A DNA stretch of 64,000 bases from an uncultured Lachnospiraceae bacterium (GCA_949878435.1 CATLAK010000017.1:1-64000), one strand, 5' to 3'. Shown: positions 52,007-62,289, numbered from the stretch's first letter. Numbers and translations: made by a program. The notes: a model not told the origin generated them from the letters alone.

Positions 52007-53425
52007 TTACGGTTCATTGGTAATACTATTCATAGAACCAATGCTCTCCATCCAGCCTTTCTTTCTGAAAACTGCCAATGAAATCCCAAACCGCACGCAT
52101 TCCTCCAAAGATAAAATAAAATACACAAAGGGAATTGGAAATTTTAATACAAGCGCTGCCAAAAGACCTAATGGCACCCCAAACAGCCACGTCCCCACAA
52201 AATCTATCACCATCACATATCTGGTCTTGCCGCCGCTTCGCAAAATGCCGCCGCCTAAAATCATGTTCTGAACCTTTACCGGCGATATAAGAGCAAAAGC
52301 AATCAGAATCTGGCTTGCAAGGCTGCGCACCGCTTCTTCCACCTGATAAACCTGAACATAAATCCTTCCGGCTGCCGCCAGCAGAAGAGAGAGAAAAACA
52401 GAACCTGCCAGCCCGCACCACATCAGCTTTTTAGAATCCTGATATGCCTTTTCATAGGCTTTGCCGCCCAGTGACTTTCCGATCAAGATAGCGGCTGCCT
52501 GGGAAAGACCGCTTAACGCGCCAATCGTCAGCACCTGAATGGGAATCGTAAGGGTCATGGCGGCACATGCATCTGTTCCCATGTTTCCGTAAATCGCAGT
52601 ATAAACGTTTTCTCCAAGACTCCAGAAAAATTCACATGCCAATATGGGGAGCAGGATCCCCAGATACTGGTTCCTTCCGCTTCTATTCAAAAAGATACCT
52701 GAAACAGAGCACTCTTTTCCGTAACGTTGCAGCGAAACCGCCCCCGATTGAGCATTCTGCCTTTTAAATATAAGAAAAAATAAGACAACGCAAAAGGCGC
52801 ATCCTGCTATCTGGGAAAGCACCGTTGCGATTGCCGCTCCTTTTACTTCCAGCCTGGGCAGTCCCAGTTTCCCAAAAATCAGCAGGTAATTCAGCCCTGT
52901 ATTGACCACGGCTGAAAATACACTGGCATAAAGCGGCAGCGACGCCGCCTCCATGCACCTGAGCAGGGTTGCAAACAATGTGGTAACTGCCATTGGAAGA
53001 TAGGAAAATGCAATAATCTGCAGATATCCCGCCGCAATATCCCGCGTCAGCACATCCTTCGTGTAGATTCCCATTATATACTTCGGGAAAAAGATGCATA
53101 TCCCTGTAAAAACTACCGCAAGACCGACTGCAAGAAGCATGTTCAAATAAAAGCTTCTGCTCACTTCCCTGCTGTCCCTTTTTCCCATATACTGCGCAAT
53201 CATAATGCCTGCCACCGCCGCAATGGCGGATACCAGCACAGAATAAATGGAGGAAAACTTTCCTCCCAATCCAATTCCCGCAATGCTGTAGCTGCCAAGC
53301 TGTCCTGTCATCACCTGATCGATCACGCTGAAGGAAGACTGCAATAAAGACTGCAGCGTCACAGGCAGCGCGATTTTAAGCACCAATTTATAAAATGATT
53401 GTTCCTGTTCTATCTTTGTTTCCAT
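52007..53425 (-). CDS. MATE family efflux transporter (b)
   Basis: 472 residues from ATG 53425 (GGAGGT ten bases upstream; the GTG at 53437 abuts the site). YKLVLKIALPVTLQSLLQSSFSVIDQVMTGQLG is the MATE N-terminus, with GALSGLSQAAAILIGKSLGG in the second half. It is likely controlled by the LacI-type regulator encoded just upstream through the palindrome at 53477-53498. Confidence 0.9.
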   Translation of the reverse strand: METKIEQEQSFYKLVLKIALPVTLQSLLQSSFSVIDQVMTGQLGSYSIAGIGLGGKFSSIYSVLVSAIAAVAGIMIAQYMGKRDSREVSRSFYLNMLLAVGLAVVFTGICIFFPKYIMGIYTKDVLTRDIAAGYLQIIAFSYLPMAVTTLFATLLRCMEAASLPLYASVFSAVVNTGLNYLLIFGKLGLPRLEVKGAAIATVLSQIAGCAFCVVLFFLIFKRQNAQSGAVSLQRYGKECSVSGIFLNRSGRNQYLGILLPILACEFFWSLGENVYTAIYGNMGTDACAAMTLTIPIQVLTIGALSGLSQAAAILIGKSLGGKAYEKAYQDSKKLMWCGLAGSVFLSLLLAAAGRIYVQVYQVEEAVRSLASQILIAFALISPVKVQNMILGGGILRSGGKTRYVMVIDFVGTWLFGVPLGLLAALVLKFPIPFVYFILSLEECVRFGISLAVFRKKGWMESIGSMNSITNEP

Positions 53426-53476
53426 TTTTGCTTTCACCTCCAGCCCTCATTGTATTTCACATAAGCGCTGTTTACA

Positions 53477-53498
53477 ATAGGTTAAACGCGTAACCTAT
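53477..53498. promoter_or_regulatory. Candidate LacI-family operator before the MATE gene
   Basis: ATAGGTTA and TAACCTAT are perfect inverted repeats around a CG-containing centre. It lies inside a possible minus-strand promoter (TTGTGA, 18 bp, TATTGT), so binding would block RNA polymerase. It is in the 88-bp gap between the lacI-like and MATE genes. Confidence 0.6.
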
Positions 53499-53513
53499 CA
53501 CAAAAATGAATAC

Positions 53514-54575
53514 TTAAAATTGTGCAATCTGCCTAGTGCTATTTCGTTCCACCAATGTCACTGGCAAGGTAATCGTTTGCCCCTCCCCTTTTCCTTCCTT
53601 TAACTCCTGCAAAAGCAAAACAGCTAATTCCGCCCTCCTTTTTCCATCCTGTTTCACCGCAGTAAGGGTTGGGTAAACCCTTTCGCATAGAGGACTGTCG
53701 TCAAATCCTGCAACCGAAATATCCTCCGGCACCTTGATATTGCGTTCCTGCAAAAATTGAATCAAATCAATAGCATAATAGTCGGACACTGCAAAAACCG
53801 CCGTTACATTTTTAATCTTTTCCAGATTATCCTGATAAAATCTCCTGCGCCCATGCTTCGTCATAGGAACCATCAGAAAGTCATCTCCGATTCCTTCGGA
53901 CTGCTTTCTTTTCATCCGTTCCACCGCATCTGCTCCCATCTCCTCCATTGCAGCATGGAAGCCCTGATACCGCTCTAAATCCATGCAGGTTGCATTATCT
54001 GAAATACACAGCACTTTCCGATGCCCCTTCTTCCTAAAATAAGTTCCAATTTGGAAACCACCGTCGAAATTATCAATGGCAAGGTTACAGATGCGCCCCG
54101 GTTCCTTAAAATAACCGTCATACACCACAAAGGGAATACGCATAGAATCCCGCAGCTTTTTATAGTCATTCTCACAGAACCCAATGACCACCAAGCCTTC
54201 CATATTCCACATCGAGGCAAATTTAGAAATCTCGCTCCATCTGCTTGTCACCTTTACCATCATGAAATATCCTGCCTTTTCAATCTCAGCGGACAGATTA
54301 TTTAAAGAGGAAGCGATAAAAGCGTCTTCCAATGCATGGGATTCGTACTTTTCATGGTCATTTACCACCACGCCGATGATTCTGGAATCATTCTGCGCCA
54401 GCAGGATTCCCGCCATGCTGGGGATATACTGCTTTTTCTCAAGCAGTTCCTGCACCCTATGTACGGTTTCGTCGGAAATCTTTTTGGTCTTTCCGTGAAT
54501 GACATTGGAGACGGTGGCTGTGCTTACGCCTAACTCCTCTGCTATGTCTATGATCCTTGTCCTTTTGTTCTCCAC
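53514..54575 (-). CDS. LacI/GalR family transcriptional regulator
   Basis: 353 residues. HTH RIIDIAEELGVSTATVSNVIHGKTKKISDET (7-37) with hinge helix, followed by a periplasmic-binding-like sensor with AVFAVSDYYAIDLIQFLQERNIKVPEDISVAGFDDSPL. Sugar or nucleoside effectors are usual; here the neighbour is a MATE exporter, a less common target. Confidence 0.92.
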   Translation of the reverse strand: MENKRTRIIDIAEELGVSTATVSNVIHGKTKKISDETVHRVQELLEKKQYIPSMAGILLAQNDSRIIGVVVNDHEKYESHALEDAFIASSLNNLSAEIEKAGYFMMVKVTSRWSEISKFASMWNMEGLVVIGFCENDYKKLRDSMRIPFVVYDGYFKEPGRICNLAIDNFDGGFQIGTYFRKKGHRKVLCISDNATCMDLERYQGFHAAMEEMGADAVERMKRKQSEGIGDDFLMVPMTKHGRRRFYQDNLEKIKNVTAVFAVSDYYAIDLIQFLQERNIKVPEDISVAGFDDSPLCERVYPTLTAVKQDGKRRAELAVLLLQELKEGKGEGQTITLPVTLVERNSTRQIAQF

Positions 54576-54629
54576 TTATGTCCTCCTTCGTAAACATTTT
54601 GTGAGGTGAACTCAAAAATCCTGTTCTTG

Positions 54630-54673
54630 AAAAAATGCTATAAAGTTGCCTGTCTGACATCTTTACAGCATTT
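54630..54673 (-). terminator. Terminator of the zeta-remnant unit
   Basis: On the minus strand AAATGCTGTAAAG pairs with CTTTATAGCATTT (one mismatch) and is followed by a run of T6. Confidence 0.75.
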
Positions 54674-54714
54674 GACTTAATTTAATTTTCTATTTTCCAT
54701 ATTATTAACACCTG

Positions 54715-54840
54715 TCAGCATTCGGATGTCTTCATACTGCCAATCAAAACATTCATCAAAATATGCCTGTTCTTTCCGTTTCTTTTCCCTGAACCGTTGG
54801 GACCAGCAAAGATAACTATTTCAGGTTTTTTGGGTAACAC
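54715..54840 (-). pseudogene. Zeta-toxin-like kinase, 5' remnant
   Basis: A GTG at 54840 opens a frame that reads KPEIVIFAGPNGSGK, the Walker A start of zeta-type AAA_33 kinases, and then loses homology and stops at 54715. Another frame after the P-loop (KKRKEQAYFDECFDWQYED) looks like the tail of a protein, so an internal deletion with frame loss is likely. It overlaps the small ORF upstream by 20 bp, as toxin genes often do. Confidence 0.6.
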
Positions 54841-55042
54841 GCTCACTATACCGCTCCTTTCTCATTCTTTTTCCCACCTCTACCTTGGAGCCATCACTAT
54901 TCTGCTGATATATGCTCTGTGTCTCTCTATCATATATAAATACTGGAACGTCCATTGCTTTTTTCTTCTCCAATTCAATCCTTACTGCCTCATTCACACG
55001 CTTAACCACCAATGCATCGGAAATATAATCTTCTCGCTTCAT
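54821..55042 (-). CDS. Small partner protein of a zeta-type kinase (antitoxin-like)
   Basis: 73 residues, highly charged, starting MKREDYISDALVVKRVNEAV and carrying PVFIYDRETQSIYQQNSDG. GGAGG and AAGG lie before ATG 55042. Small ORFs of this kind directly precede and overlap zeta-like kinase genes in many Clostridia; here the kinase is broken. Antitoxin role is inferred from position. Confidence 0.55.
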   Translation of the reverse strand: MKREDYISDALVVKRVNEAVRIELEKKKAMDVPVFIYDRETQSIYQQNSDGSKVEVGKRMRKERYSERVTQKT

Positions 55043-55215
55043 ATCCTTAATGCTCCTCCTTTCTTATATCACAGCATAAAAGTATTATGCATATAGAATC
55101 TTATTCAATTCGTAAAACAGAATATCGTTTCTATCAAAACTATAGCACACTACATAAAATATGACAATCTCCATTTCTGTTGCCTGTATTTTCAGATTTT
55201 CACCTAAAACTACGT

Positions 55216-55836
55216 CTATATTTTCCGTCCAACCAAAACACATTCCTGCAGCGGCTTCCCCTCCACCAGTTCCAGCTTAACAATCTCAAACCCATGTCCA
55301 CGCACATATTCTGCAAATGTATCTTTTGTCCATTTGTGATACGTTTTAAATCCAGCTCTTTCCATCAGCCAAATCACCCATTTGGTATATCCCTTCTCAT
55401 ACATAAAGGTAGGCGCAAACAGGATTCCGTCCTTTTTCAGAACCCGCTTTATTTCCTGCATGGCAAGGTCGGGGGCAGGCATGATATGCAGCGCATTTGC
55501 AATGACGACTATGTCAAAAGACTCCTCTTCATAAGTAAGGTTCGTTGCATCCTGCACACTGAACTCAACACCTGCGCCGTCTTCTACCAGACTGCGCTTG
55601 CGGGCTTGTTCTACCATGTTTTCCGAATAATCAGTTGCCTCCCAAAAAGCCGCTTTTTGCGCCATGCGAAAGGTAATCTGACCTGTCCCGCATGCCAGCT
55701 CCAGCACTTTCTTATCAGTATTGATGTACGGGGAAAGGCTTTCACATATTGCATCATATGCGGCATCATCCCTGGTCATATTATAGATTTTGGCAACTCT
55801 CTGCCAAAACTTCTTGTTTGTATTATCCTTTTTCAT
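55216..55836 (-). CDS. Class I SAM-dependent methyltransferase
   Basis: 206 residues. Motif I VLELACGTGQIT, motif II around EATDYSENMVEQARK, then FDIVVIANALHIMPAPDLAMQEIKRVLKKDGILFAPTF. UbiE/YcgJ-like small-molecule methyltransferase; substrate unknown. A GGAGGG site is upstream. The gap 55043-55215 on its 3' side and 55837-56031 on its 5' side hold no recognised element. Confidence 0.88.
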   Translation of the reverse strand: MKKDNTNKKFWQRVAKIYNMTRDDAAYDAICESLSPYINTDKKVLELACGTGQITFRMAQKAAFWEATDYSENMVEQARKRSLVEDGAGVEFSVQDATNLTYEEESFDIVVIANALHIMPAPDLAMQEIKRVLKKDGILFAPTFMYEKGYTKWVIWLMERAGFKTYHKWTKDTFAEYVRGHGFEIVKLELVEGKPLQECVLVGRKI

Positions 55837-56031
55837 TTTTCCTTTATTCCCTCCATAAATGTATGTATCATAACTATTTTATATATGAACATTTAATCAT
55901 ATGTTTTAATGTTTGTCAATAAAAAAGACGAACAGGTTTATCCTATCCGCCCCAAAATTGTACTGATTTTATTTCCCCAGGCAGCAGGTTAAGTGACTCC
56001 TGCAACAGTATTTGCCTGAAAATCCTCTGCG

Positions 56032-56721
56032 TCATTTATCAATTTCATTCTGCATCAGCATTTCAATATATTTCACATCGTCCTGGCTGATATACCCCAC
56101 TTTATGGTAGGAAAGTGCAAAATCCCCCTGCATCAGGGCATATCCTTTATAAATATATTCTCCAAACCCGCAGTAGACTGCCGCCGTGTCGGTCAAAATC
56201 TCATTTTCCCACGTATCACGCATGCGGATGCCCTCATAATACAAGTGCAGGTGAATCGACTCGTGGGCAAGCACCGCGATTACCGCATCCAGCGTGTAGC
56301 GCGGGCGCAGTTCCAGTTTGATTGTGGTAAATGCCAGATCCGTGGAGATTTCTCCTGCCCGGTCCGGCATATAATCGCTTTCCACCACCAGTTTGATGAA
56401 GCTGCCGTCGATGCCCAGATGCGCACAAATGCTACATAATAATTCCTTCAACTTCGCTTCATTGCTTAAATCTTCCTGCAATGCCGAAAGAATCTCCTTC
56501 GGTGCAACATATGGTTCATATTTTTTCTTCTCCCTCCTTCTAAGAAGGCTCACGCATTCCTGCAAAAGTTCCTTCGGAACAGCTTTAAAAGCACTTTTGG
56601 GAACCGGCGATTTATGCAGGATAAATCGTCTGATCAAAAAGAAAAAAAGCCCTATAAAAGATAAAAGTTCAAATATTGTATTAATATTGATATGGTACAA
56701 AAATGACCGTAAATAATCCAT
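56032..56721 (-). CDS. Membrane-anchored HExxH zinc-peptidase-like protein
   Basis: 229 residues. One membrane helix (about 17-32) is followed by a soluble domain with LAHESIHLHLYYEG (H153-E154-x-x-H157) and, 15-20 residues later, WENEILTDTAAVYCGFG, which offers an acidic third ligand (E174 or D178). This is the arrangement of gluzincin-like proteases. No named family recognised. It follows the ABC-F gene by 8 bp. Confidence 0.7.
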   Translation of the reverse strand: MDYLRSFLYHININTIFELLSFIGLFFFLIRRFILHKSPVPKSAFKAVPKELLQECVSLLRRREKKKYEPYVAPKEILSALQEDLSNEAKLKELLCSICAHLGIDGSFIKLVVESDYMPDRAGEISTDLAFTTIKLELRPRYTLDAVIAVLAHESIHLHLYYEGIRMRDTWENEILTDTAAVYCGFGEYIYKGYALMQGDFALSYHKVGYISQDDVKYIEMLMQNEIDK

Positions 56722-56729
56722 GTTTACGC

Positions 56730-58559
56730 CTAACCCTTTTCCTGTTCATCAATTCTTGCTTTAAGCTCTTCCAGATACATCCATCTGTCCATCTTTTCCT
56801 CAAGCTGCTTTCTGGTCAGCTCCTTTTCCTTTGTAAGTTCATTTAGCTTCACGAAATCGGTTGCGGCTTCGGTCATCTGCTGCTCCAGATTTTCAATTTT
56901 CACTTCCAGCGCCGCAATCTCATCTTCAATCACTTCATATTCTCTTTTCTCTTTAAAAGAAAATTTCAATCTGGTATCAGGCTGCTTCCAACTGTTCTTT
57001 TTGGCTTGTGCCTGATTAAGATTTGTGCCCGATGCCGGATTGTTCTTCTGTTCTTTTTGCTGCACCCGTATCTGCCAGTCTGTATAGCCGCCTTCATACT
57101 GCGCAATCTTTCCCCCACCTTCAAAAGCAAATATCCTTTTTACAATGCGGTCCAGAAAATAGCGGTCATGAGAAACGGCGATCACAATTCCCTGAAAGCT
57201 GTCCAGATAGTCTTCTAACACGGTAAGTGTAGCAATATCTAAGTCATTGGTGGGCTCATCCAGAATTAAGACATTCGGCGCCCTCATCAAGACTTTAAGA
57301 AGATTTAGCCTGCGCCTCTCACCGCCTGAAAGTTTCCCCAGCAGTCCATACTGTTCTTTCCCTTCAAATAGAAACCGCTCCAGCATCCGTGAGGCTGAAA
57401 TACTGCCTTCATCGGTCTTTATATACTCTGCCACATCCTTAATATAATCGATTACACGCTGATCAGCAGGCATTTCTGCTTCCCCGATTTCCTGCGCGTA
57501 ATAGCCGATTTTAACGGTCTGCCCAATGACAATCTGCCCTGCATCCGGCTTCACCATGCCGCTTATCATCTTCATTAAGGTAGTCTTTCCGCAGCCATTA
57601 GGACCAATGAACCCAATCCTGTCTTCCTTTAAGAAAATATAAGAAAAATACTCTATCAAAACTTTGTCGCCATAACGCTTGCTGATCTGTGAAAGTTCTA
57701 CCGTGGTCTTTCCAAGCCGGGAAGCTGCCGACCCCATTTCTACTCTTGCGTCTTGTCTTGGACCTGCCGCGCTTTTCAACTCCTCAAAACGTTCCAGGCG
57801 CGCCTTCTGCTTGGTAGTTCTCGCCCTCGCTCCCCGCTTTACCCATTCCAGCTCTTTTCTAAGAATAGATTGACGTTTTCTCTCGCTTGCTATAGCAGAT
57901 TCCTCTCTGCCTGCCTTCAGTTCCAGATAGCCGGAATAGCCCGCCTGATAAGAATAAATTTTCCCTTTATCAATTTCAATGATACGGTTTGACACACTGT
58001 CCAAAAAATAGCGGTCATGGGTTACCATGACCACCGCTTTGGTGCGCTTTTTTAACTGCTCTTCCAGGTAATCAGCCATTTCATTATCCAGATGGTTGGT
58101 GGGCTCATCCAAAATCAGAATATCCGATGGGGCAAGGAGCGCGGCAGCCAATGCTAAACGCTTTCGCTGCCCGCCGGACAATGTTTTGCAAGAAGCTTTA
58201 AAGTCCGTCACGCCCAATTTTGTCAACATAGTTTTTGCCTGAGTTTCTTTTTCTTCTGCGGACTGCCCCTGCTGGGTACTCTCCCCGCATTTTTTCAGCA
58301 CTGCCCCAAGCACCGTATCATCTTCTGCAAATGCCGGATGCTGGGGAAGATAACTGCATACCACGTGATTCGCCACAGTGATGGTCCCCTCATCCGGTTC
58401 CTCCAGACCCGCCATCATCTTAAGCAGGGTGGACTTTCCCGTCCCATTGATGCCGATCACGCCCACCTTTTCCCCCTCCTGCAGGTAAAAAGAGGTTCCG
58501 TCGAACAGGAAACGCCCGCCGTATGATTTGTTTATATTTTCCATCGATAAAATATTCAT
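56730..58559 (-). CDS. ABC-F family ATPase (Uup-like)
   Basis: 609 residues, two ABC domains with no membrane part: GINGTGKST and GPNGCGKTT Walker A motifs, LSGGQRKR and LSGGERRR signatures, LDEPTNHLD and LDEPTNDLD. The interdomain linker has the Uup-type WVKRGARARTTKQKARLERF, and a C-terminal coiled coil (about 525-600) is present. Such proteins act on ribosomes or, for Uup, on branched DNA; resistance-type ABC-F cannot be excluded. Confidence 0.92.
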   Translation of the reverse strand: MNILSMENINKSYGGRFLFDGTSFYLQEGEKVGVIGINGTGKSTLLKMMAGLEEPDEGTITVANHVVCSYLPQHPAFAEDDTVLGAVLKKCGESTQQGQSAEEKETQAKTMLTKLGVTDFKASCKTLSGGQRKRLALAAALLAPSDILILDEPTNHLDNEMADYLEEQLKKRTKAVVMVTHDRYFLDSVSNRIIEIDKGKIYSYQAGYSGYLELKAGREESAIASERKRQSILRKELEWVKRGARARTTKQKARLERFEELKSAAGPRQDARVEMGSAASRLGKTTVELSQISKRYGDKVLIEYFSYIFLKEDRIGFIGPNGCGKTTLMKMISGMVKPDAGQIVIGQTVKIGYYAQEIGEAEMPADQRVIDYIKDVAEYIKTDEGSISASRMLERFLFEGKEQYGLLGKLSGGERRRLNLLKVLMRAPNVLILDEPTNDLDIATLTVLEDYLDSFQGIVIAVSHDRYFLDRIVKRIFAFEGGGKIAQYEGGYTDWQIRVQQKEQKNNPASGTNLNQAQAKKNSWKQPDTRLKFSFKEKREYEVIEDEIAALEVKIENLEQQMTEAATDFVKLNELTKEKELTRKQLEEKMDRWMYLEELKARIDEQEKG

Positions 58560-58580
58560 AGTTTCTTTTGATTCCAGTCT

Positions 58581-60086
58581 TTATTCTGCAGGCTTTTCGT
58601 ATTGATCGATTATTTCCTGCAATTTTGATACTTCTGTCGCTACATTGCTCAGCAAATCAAAAATGCTGGTGGTTCCTGCCACCGTTTTGTCTGCCAGCTG
58701 CTGCGTATTTTCTGCGTTTGCAAGCAGTTCCTCGCTGAAAGCGCTCAAACTCTCCACACTTGCGCTAATCTGCGCATTGCTTTCAACAATTTTATCCATA
58801 TCCTTACTCTGCTTCTCCATGCTTTGACCAACGCCGTCAATATCGCTTTGAATCGTATCAAAGGCTGTTTTTACCTTTTCCACAAGATCCGTCTGCTTTT
58901 CGTTGGTCTTAATGAGACCTTCCACACTGCTCTCTGCTTTATCCGCCTGATTCTGCAGTTCCGCAAAAATACTTGAAATACTGTCTGTAGCGGATTTGGT
59001 CTGTTCCGCCAGCTGCCTGATCTCATCTGCTACCACCGCAAATCCTTTGCCTGCTTCCCCTGCGTGGGCTGCTTCAATGCTGGCGTTGAGTGCAAGCAGT
59101 GTGGTCTTATTGGTTATTCCCTCGATCAATCCCAGAATCTCTTTTGCCTTGCCGGTCCGTTCCATCAAGCCTGCCATTGTATCGCTCACTTCATTGCCCG
59201 CATCCCGGCTATGCGCTGAAGTCCTGCCAAGCTCCGTCATATCCTGACTGCCTTCCTCCACCGCTTTTCTAGTGCCCACAAACTTATCCTGCACCTCTTC
59301 CACAGACTGCTTTGCCTCTCTGGTCAGCAGACCAATATTCTCTGTCATATGCAGCTGATTCTGGATAGTCTCTGCCAGTTCATTGGTTCCTGCAACAATA
59401 CCCACTACTGCGGTTTTACTGCTCTTGCCCTGCTCCGATATATTTTCAGATTCCATGCTGATTTCCACCACACTCTCCTCCAGCTGCTCTGCTGCATGGA
59501 TCATGCTGCTTATAATCTGCGCGCCCTTTTCCTTTTCCCTCTCAATCGCCTGAATCTTCTGGCGGGATATCGTATCCAGCGTTCTCGATACCAGATAGGA
59601 ATACCCGACCACCATCAAAATAGCAGCTATTTCAATCTCAAAATTAACGATATCATCCTTTGTAGCACCCTTGGCAATATTCGTAACGATGAAGACAATG
59701 TTGATGAGCAACGTCAAAATCCCCGTTCCCATCGCCAGCTTCTTATCCTGATATACGGAGAAAATAACCAGCATGGGGATGATATATACAAAGGAAAGAA
59801 CGCTCACGGAAGTCCATAACACAAACGCATACAAAATGCTATACCCTACCGCTGCAATCACCTTAACGATCTGTGATTCCTTATCCTTTCGGTATAGCAG
59901 TATGGAAAGAGCCAACGGTATAAATAGAAACAGCGAAAATATTGCTACATAACCGGGTGTCCTGTTTCCTTTTACCAATTCCACCAGATAAGCCAGGAAC
60001 AATACTGCTACTGTGATTCCATATCCTAAAAGCATTCTTCCATTCATAAATTCCAGTTCTGAAACCGCCTTCTTATGTTCGTTCAT
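58581..60086 (-). CDS. Methyl-accepting chemotaxis protein
   Basis: 501 residues. Six membrane helices (about 15-175) without a clear extracellular sensor domain, then a coiled signalling domain with the hairpin [38 protein letters not shown]. No HAMP domain is obvious. It probably senses through its membrane part. No other chemotaxis or flagellar genes are in the window. It is 22 bp upstream of the ABC-F gene. Confidence 0.92.
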   Translation of the reverse strand: MNEHKKAVSELEFMNGRMLLGYGITVAVLFLAYLVELVKGNRTPGYVAIFSLFLFIPLALSILLYRKDKESQIVKVIAAVGYSILYAFVLWTSVSVLSFVYIIPMLVIFSVYQDKKLAMGTGILTLLINIVFIVTNIAKGATKDDIVNFEIEIAAILMVVGYSYLVSRTLDTISRQKIQAIEREKEKGAQIISSMIHAAEQLEESVVEISMESENISEQGKSSKTAVVGIVAGTNELAETIQNQLHMTENIGLLTREAKQSVEEVQDKFVGTRKAVEEGSQDMTELGRTSAHSRDAGNEVSDTMAGLMERTGKAKEILGLIEGITNKTTLLALNASIEAAHAGEAGKGFAVVADEIRQLAEQTKSATDSISSIFAELQNQADKAESSVEGLIKTNEKQTDLVEKVKTAFDTIQSDIDGVGQSMEKQSKDMDKIVESNAQISASVESLSAFSEELLANAENTQQLADKTVAGTTSIFDLLSNVATEVSKLQEIIDQYEKPAE

Positions 60087-60262
60087 CCCTTATACCCTAT
60101 CCTTTCTAATCCCTGTCCTGTCATTTTCTTTTGCAGAATAATCGAGATTTTGCCTGTTCTTTATTATACCAGACAAAAAATATCCTTTCAATGACATTAA
60201 AGACAAACGCTTACATAAATTCATCAAAACAGCGCATACTGTCACTGAAAGGAAGGTGCATC

Positions 60263-60421
60263 ATGGAAAAAGAAAAAAAAATCAATACCTACCCCGGCGG
60301 TCAGCAGCCTGCCAATCGATATGACGACGGCAACATTCCCAGCGAGGATCTCCCTTCTGACGTCATTCCGGATGAAGTGCCCCGCAAGGACGGTCCTGGG
60401 GGAGAAAACAAAAACAACTAA
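60263..60421 (+). CDS. Small acidic protein (52 aa), unknown
   Basis: ATG 60263 follows AAAGGAAGG at good distance. The sequence is hydrophilic and rich in Pro, Asp, Glu and Gly (for example NIPSEDLPSDVIPDEVPRKDG), with no hydrophobic core, so likely unstructured. A hairpin follows. The size and signals support a real small gene; function unknown. Confidence 0.5.
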   Translation: MEKEKKINTYPGGQQPANRYDDGNIPSEDLPSDVIPDEVPRKDGPGGENKNN

Positions 60422-60436
60422 CCCTAAACGTTTAAA

Positions 60437-60478
60437 ACAGGCTGACGCGGCAAGAAGAAATCTGACGCACCAGCCTGT
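60437..60478. terminator. Hairpin between convergent genes
   Basis: ACAGGCTG (60437-60444) pairs with CAGCCTGT (60471-60478). The loop is long (26 nt) and the T-tract poor, so it is a weak candidate. Confidence 0.45.
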
Positions 60479-60496
60479 TCCTATTATGCAAAAATT

Positions 60497-62191
60497 TCAT
60501 TCCGGATTACGTATCCACTCATCGTCCACCGTAAGGCATTTCACCTGGGGATAATCTTTCTGCCCAAAAAGAGAGCCTCGGGGCGGCTTTTCCGTATCAT
60601 CATCTTCTCTTCCATAAAGACAAAAAGCATATAAATCCGGAAGGTCGTTTAAAAAATCAAAGTTTTCCATATCGGCATTTTCTATTGCCAGATACTTTAG
60701 TTTCTTGCATTTTGACAGCGCTTCCCTTAACAGTTCCTGTGAAGCGCCGCCTGCAGACGATTCGCTTTCTCCTGTGAAGGTCGATCCTCCGTCCTTTTCA
60801 TAACCCATTTCATTCAAATGTGAAAACATACTGATGCGCAGCGTCAGGGATTCCAATTGTGTAAGTTCGTTAAGCCATCCCACCTCTTCAAGGGGCTGCG
60901 CTGAAACAATGGTTAGTTCCTTAAGGGATGTACATTCCGCAAGCGCCGCATAATCGTCTGCGCCCCCGATTTCTAATGTGAGGCTTTCCAGATTTGGCAA
61001 CATTGCAATATCCTTGAATGTAGTAATCGGATATTGGGCACAGGAAGCATTTTTCGGTGAAACTCCATTGATAGATACCGTATCTCTTCCCGGAATAGGG
61101 CTCTCCATCATCTCAATCTCTGTAATCCATGCCAAATCGCTGGTGCGAAGCGGTCTTTTTGAAAATGCCCTGAACTCCTTGTTCGACATATCATTATGGT
61201 AGGCAACCGCCATCCGGAGCAATTCCTCCCACTCGTCAGATGCAAATGTAACCTCTTCCTCCTCTCCATCATAGACAGGCTCTTCCTTCTGTGCATACAT
61301 TTGGGCCATGATGGCAAAAGGATTGTGCAGATCCTCATACGCCCAATTTTCAGCGCCCAGATATTGCCTGTATTTCAATTGCGCCCAACTCTTTTCTTCC
61401 CCTGTCTCCGTAAACGAAGCCGCCATATAACGGACGATTTCATGTATCGCAAAATGAGAAACAATCTCCCCGCCCGATTCGGACAAAGGGCTGTAGCCGA
61501 TAAATTCAGCCAGATATTTCTTTCCCGGCACATAAGCTGCAGCGCACAGAATTTTTTCTTCCCCGTTATCGCAGATGAAACTGTAACAGATAAGTTCCCT
61601 GCCGTCTTCTCTTATATACCGCTCAAACACCGGCATCGAAAAGCTGATTCCTGACGCCTTTTTGGCGCCTGCCGCTATATTTGCCTGCATTTCCTCCCAA
61701 TCTTTCATAACCCCTTCAGGAAACATCCGGTTTTCCGTGATATGGACCAGAACCTCCCCATCCGGCTCCTGCGGACAATATATGGATTGCAGACATGCGT
61801 CCACATCGGTGGTGGCAACGACCCAGTCTGACGGCATATCGTAGGAACATGCGGGAGAAGAAATTCCTCCCCTGCTGCCTGCCTGCCGCTCCAGATAGCA
61901 GGTCTTTTGATCCTCTGCATTTTCTTTCTGCGTTGTCTGCGCCGGAAGAGAAAGTATAATATAATCTTCCAGTTCGCCGTCAGGCGCTCCGCTAAAAATG
62001 GGATAGCGCTGAGACTGGTCAGTGACCCTGATCTGTTCCTGCAGAGAAGGTATCTTATTCTTCCCTCTGCCTGCCACAGTCAGAGTTTTGGATGCCAGCA
62101 AAGCGGTCATAAGCATAACCGTCAAAATCCCTCTGTAGACAACGCTTCTTTGTATCTGTCTGCCCTCTTTTTCCTTTTTCCAATTCCGCAT
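60497..62191 (-). CDS. Exported protein with C-terminal leucine-rich repeats
   Basis: 564 residues from ATG 62191 (GGGGAGG upstream; the TTG at 62212 is rejected). A signal-anchor lies at about 16-40. The middle (about 110-330) is a beta-rich domain of unknown family. From about 385 there are irregular leucine-rich repeats: LPNLESLTLEIGG, CTSLKELTIVSAQ, LTQLESLTLRIS, CKKLKYLAIENAD, LPDLYAFCLYG. Probably a surface or extracytoplasmic protein that binds a partner. Confidence 0.75.
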   Translation of the reverse strand: MRNWKKEKEGRQIQRSVVYRGILTVMLMTALLASKTLTVAGRGKNKIPSLQEQIRVTDQSQRYPIFSGAPDGELEDYIILSLPAQTTQKENAEDQKTCYLERQAGSRGGISSPACSYDMPSDWVVATTDVDACLQSIYCPQEPDGEVLVHITENRMFPEGVMKDWEEMQANIAAGAKKASGISFSMPVFERYIREDGRELICYSFICDNGEEKILCAAAYVPGKKYLAEFIGYSPLSESGGEIVSHFAIHEIVRYMAASFTETGEEKSWAQLKYRQYLGAENWAYEDLHNPFAIMAQMYAQKEEPVYDGEEEEVTFASDEWEELLRMAVAYHNDMSNKEFRAFSKRPLRTSDLAWITEIEMMESPIPGRDTVSINGVSPKNASCAQYPITTFKDIAMLPNLESLTLEIGGADDYAALAECTSLKELTIVSAQPLEEVGWLNELTQLESLTLRISMFSHLNEMGYEKDGGSTFTGESESSAGGASQELLREALSKCKKLKYLAIENADMENFDFLNDLPDLYAFCLYGREDDDTEKPPRGSLFGQKDYPQVKCLTVDDEWIRNPE

Positions 62192-62289
62192 ATGTATCTT
62201 CCTCCCCTTCAAAAGATTCCGCTTACCTTTTTACTCTACCACCTGCCTGCATCAAAAGGGCATCATTTTTGTATCATTTCTGCATCATT

